A stretch of 7,554 bases of DNA from Ruminococcus sp. UBA7013 (GTDB lineage: Bacteria > Bacillota > Clostridia > Oscillospirales > Ruminococcaceae). Positions 5,564 through 7,554 of this stretch are shown piece by piece. The notes under the pieces are model-generated. The model ran no database searches, was not told the DNA's origin, and saw only the letters and a list, made by a program, of their open reading frames with translations. Position 1 is the stretch's first letter. Each line of letters opens with the position of its first letter. Both the position numbers and the translations under genes were made by a program. The stretch is taken from contig DJXD01000066.1 in NCBI GenBank assembly GCA_002449585.1, forward strand, positions 1 to 7,554, in the 5' to 3' direction.

Positions 5564-7143
5564 ATCATATCAAGCTATTTTTAAAATCTAATAAGGGATT
5601 TCTATGTCTGTGGCTGTTGCTTTCCTGCATAGGAATTATTTTACAGCTGCATGTTTGTTCTGATTATTCCCTGACATTTGATAGTACTTATCAATATGCC
5701 CTGACAAGCAAATCATTCCCGGAGATTTTTGCACTGCTCCCCGAAGATTATAGCCCTCCGCTGTATGCTGTTATCTTAAAACTGATCAGTTTGCTGTTTG
5801 GGGAACATCTTCTAATCTATCGTTTTTTCAATGGCCTTGCATTGAGTGGTATGCTGTGGCTATGTCTGTATCCTGTGCGCCGGGCGTTCGGCATCCCTTC
5901 CGGATTGCTCAGTGCTTTGCTGATTTTATGTTCTGCATTCAGTCTCCGGCTTTTTAATGATATTCGTCCGACCTATCTGGCAGGTTTTTTTGTGACAGGT
6001 CTTGTCATCTATGGCTGGCTGGCTTTTTTTGAATCACGCCGCCGGGATCTGATCTGTTTTACACTTTTTGCTGTATTATGCATGTATACGCATAATATTG
6101 CATTAGTGGCGGCTTTTGGGGTATATATCACCTGTTTATTATGTGCTTTGATTTGCCGAGATCGAAAGAAATTTCTTGCTTTTTTGATCAGCGGCGTGTG
6201 CTGTGTGATGATTTATCTGCCATGGCTGTTTATCCTGATTCGACAGATCCAGAATGTCAGTCAGCATTATTGGGAAGGGGCGGACTTCACACTCATGTCC
6301 GCAAAACTGCTTGTATTTGATAATATTTTCAGAATTGAAGACAATAACATGTTATTGACATCAATCATTGATCTGCTTCCCCGGATTGGTGCAGTATTAA
6401 TTTTACTCAGATATTTCCGGATCTCTCTGCATAGTTCTACAGAAGAATTCAAGACAGCCATACAGGATGGCTTTAAAAAAATTCACTCTGCGGCATTTCG
6501 CTATTTATTTCTGGCTCTGGAATTAATCATACCTCTAATTGTATTTGCTATCATTAATCAAAATTTTCATAAATTAGTCATTACCAGATATTTCTTTATT
6601 CTAACAGGTGTGGCTATTCTGATAATGATCATACCTGTTGCCAAATCGCACAATTGGATTTTATATTGCAGTTTCAGCTTTTTAGTACTGATCAATTTCG
6701 GAATTGTTTATCATGCATTAGAGACAAAAATGCATCAGGCGGAAGGCCGGAAGATGGTGGAAGAAATCCGGGCGGCTCATCCTGATGGAAAGATTGCTTT
6801 TCTGCATTCTCATGAGTGGACACTTGGCATCATGATGTATTTCTTCCCGGATGCACAGCATTATATCTATCAAGATACTTGGACAGTACTCACAGATCTG
6901 AATGTATTTCCCTCAGAAGTGATTCAAATCGGTGATCCTGCAAATATCTGGGATTATACAGATCAGTTTTATTATTTCCCGATGGGTCTGCCGGATGCAG
7001 AAATTCTTGAAAAATCTGCTTTAGGAGAACATGCGGAAACGCTCAGCCATGAGACTTATTCATTTGCAATTGCTGATACTGGTACTTTACCCGATGCCAT
7101 CACCCTCCGGGAAATGCGATTTGCCCCTGAAGAAAAAAATTAA
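5560..7143 (+). CDS. GT-C membrane glycosyltransferase, paralog 3
   Basis: 527-aa third paralog, predicted to use a polyprenyl-phosphate sugar at the outer membrane face. It has Asp41 in TFDSTYQYAL, DYSPP at 63-67, the shared MYTHNIALVAAF helix, a TRYFFILTG segment, and a C-terminal domain with HSHEWTLGIMMYFFPDA. The region after HYWEGA (LLVFDNIFRIEDNN) resembles paralog 1, while the C-terminal domain resembles paralog 2, so its relationships are mosaic. ATG 5560 overlaps the stop of paralog 2 (ATGA, 5560-5563), with AGGAGG seven bases upstream; coupled translation is likely. No strong terminator follows the stop; only an AT-only weak inverted repeat at about 7135-7152. Some read-through into the tRNA-Pro unit is therefore possible. 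Confidence 0.87.
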   Translation: MNHIKLFLKSNKGFLCLWLLLSCIGIILQLHVCSDYSLTFDSTYQYALTSKSFPEIFALLPEDYSPPLYAVILKLISLLFGEHLLIYRFFNGLALSGMLWLCLYPVRRAFGIPSGLLSALLILCSAFSLRLFNDIRPTYLAGFFVTGLVIYGWLAFFESRRRDLICFTLFAVLCMYTHNIALVAAFGVYITCLLCALICRDRKKFLAFLISGVCCVMIYLPWLFILIRQIQNVSQHYWEGADFTLMSAKLLVFDNIFRIEDNNMLLTSIIDLLPRIGAVLILLRYFRISLHSSTEEFKTAIQDGFKKIHSAAFRYLFLALELIIPLIVFAIINQNFHKLVITRYFFILTGVAILIMIIPVAKSHNWILYCSFSFLVLINFGIVYHALETKMHQAEGRKMVEEIRAAHPDGKIAFLHSHEWTLGIMMYFFPDAQHYIYQDTWTVLTDLNVFPSEVIQIGDPANIWDYTDQFYYFPMGLPDAEILEKSALGEHAETLSHETYSFAIADTGTLPDAITLREMRFAPEEKN

Positions 7144-7163
7144 AAATTTTTTTGAAAAAACTC

Positions 7164-7192
7164 TTGACAAATCTTTTAAAATATGCTATCAT
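7164..7192 (+). promoter_or_regulatory. Promoter of tRNA-Pro
   Basis: TTGACA (7164-7169), a 17-bp spacer and TATCAT (7187-7192) with an extended -10 TGc. The start site falls near 7199, about 30 nt before the mature tRNA. The precursor leader begins with a small hairpin, GATGG (7199-7203) ATCG CCATC (7208-7212). Confidence 0.8.
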
Positions 7193-7228
7193 ATAAAAGA
7201 TGGATCGCCATCAGAACCCCTTAAATAT

Positions 7229-7301
7229 CTGGGTGTGGCGCAGTTGGTAGCGCGCTACCTTGGGGTGGTAGAGGCCGTGGGTTCAAGTCCCGTCACTCAG
7301 A
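7229..7301 (+). tRNA. tRNA-Pro (anticodon GGG)
   Basis: A full cloverleaf can be drawn. The acceptor stem CTGGGTG (7229-7235) pairs with CACTCAG (7294-7300), with one G-T wobble. The D stem is GCGC/GCGC around AGTTGGTA. The anticodon stem is CTACC/GGTAG with loop TTGGGGT, giving anticodon GGG at 7262-7264 and G37. The T arm has loop TTCAAGT and two G-T wobbles at the outer end of its stem. The discriminator is A7301. CCA is not encoded (TAA follows), so the end must be added enzymatically. This tRNA reads CCC and CCU codons. Confidence 0.95.
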
Positions 7302-7315
7302 TAAAAACTAAAAGG

Positions 7316-7355
7316 AAACAAGCCATTTTGAAAAATCAAAATAGCTTGTTTTTTT
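7316..7355 (+). terminator. Intrinsic terminator of tRNA-Pro
   Basis: AACAAGC (7317-7323), one mismatch, ATTTTG (7325-7330), a 6-nt loop, CAAAAT (7337-7342), mismatch, GCTTGTT (7344-7350), then a T run to 7355. A 13-bp interrupted stem followed by U's is a standard Rho-independent terminator. It probably also ends read-through from the GT-C operon. Confidence 0.88.
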
Positions 7356-7362
7356 ATCAAAG

Positions 7363-7451
7363 GTTAGCAAGAAAACCCCCACTTCTAAAGCGGTGGATGA
7401 ATTGCGTCCCACCCTCTTGACAAAGCCTGAAAAATATGGTATACTAACATT
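7363..7451 (+). repeat. Right copy of the hairpin-plus-promoter inverted repeat
   Basis: This is the plus-strand counterpart of the left repeat (23-112). It begins GTTAGCAAGAAA eight bases after the T run of the tRNA terminator. Its hairpin is decayed: CCACTTC (7379-7385), TAAA, GCGGTGG (7390-7396), with one internal mismatch and one G-T wobble. The flanking GATGAATT and CGTCCCACCCTC are well kept, as is the promoter. Homology to the left copy stops soon after the -10 (ACATT). Confidence 0.8.
7417..7445 (+). promoter_or_regulatory. Outward sigma-A promoter in right repeat
   Basis: TTGACA (7417-7422), a 17-bp spacer and TATACT (7440-7445) with an extended -10 TGg. It points out of the window to the right. 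The transcript would begin near 7452 and has no evident start codon before the window ends at 7554, so the gene it serves lies outside. Confidence 0.75.
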
Positions 7452-7481
7452 GTATCTTGACAATAGTAAAAATATAGGGTT

Positions 7482-7503
7482 GTGCTGACCAATCATTCAG
7501 CAC
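7482..7503 (+). other. Hairpin in the leader downstream of the right outward promoter
   Basis: GTGCTGA (7482-7488), 8-nt loop, TCAGCAC (7497-7503) form a perfect 7-bp stem about 30 nt into the predicted transcript. No T run follows, so it is not a standard terminator; it may be a leader structure of the gene beyond the window. The rest of 7446-7554 holds no ORF or other feature I can support, apart from AGGA at 7548-7551, a possible ribosome site for a gene starting just outside. Confidence 0.5.
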
Positions 7504-7554
7504 GTAAAATTTTTAGTGTCAGTTAGACTTTCTGAAAAAAAGTAGTCAGGATAA

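Noticed and set aside
7229..7301. tRNA-Pro as an integration (att) site for an island
   Set aside because: No second copy of the tRNA 3' end is visible in the window and no integrase is present. The flanking repeats do not match the tRNA.
7031..7420. Open frame of 129 codons overlapping the end of paralog 3, tRNA-Pro and its terminator
   Set aside because: It runs through a clear tRNA gene and an intrinsic terminator, has no Shine-Dalgarno site and its product has no recognisable composition. It is a chance frame.
7457..7485. Second TTGACA (7457-7462) as another promoter
   Set aside because: No acceptable -10 occurs 16-18 bp downstream (GTTGTG lies there).

Overview
The window reads like a chromosomal accessory segment from a low-GC Gram-positive bacterium, most likely a Clostridia/Ruminococcus-like member of the Bacillota. 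That assignment is inference. It rests on AT-rich intergenic DNA, purine-rich Shine-Dalgarno sites (AGGAGG, AAGGAG), consensus sigma-A promoters with 17-bp spacers (mostly with extended -10 TGn), intrinsic terminators and a tRNA gene without an encoded CCA end.

Layout. Both ends (about 23-112 and 7363-7451) carry the same ~90-bp element in opposite orientation. Each copy has a hairpin followed by a complete sigma-A promoter that points out of the window. Next to the left copy is a promoter-driven 23-codon reading frame on the minus strand that runs into the repeat; it looks like a decapitated small gene. A GT2 glycosyltransferase of the dolichyl-phosphate-mannose-synthase type follows (305-1039, +), with its own promoter and a strong hairpin terminator. 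Convergent to it lies a single minus-strand gene (1067-2248). It encodes a phage-tail-like or adhesin-like protein with a short N-terminal VYLG..LIW motif, a probable jelly-roll middle and a discoidin/F5-8-type-like C-terminal domain. Divergent from that gene, a three-gene operon (2431-7143, +) encodes three tandem paralogous GT-C membrane glycosyltransferases of 526, 522 and 527 aa. The genes overlap by 17 and 4 nt. A tRNA-Pro(GGG) gene with its own promoter and a downstream terminator ends the block.

Working model (inference): the GT2 enzyme loads a sugar onto a polyprenyl phosphate, and the three GT-C enzymes use such lipid-linked sugars outside the membrane to decorate a surface polymer or protein. 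The three paralogs share near-identical cores but differ in an outer segment and in the C-terminal tail, as expected if acceptor or sugar specificity has diversified. The divergent tail-fibre-like gene and the GT-C operon share an almost identical 15-bp promoter block, so they may be co-regulated. No CRISPR array, complete transposase, integrase or rRNA gene is visible.
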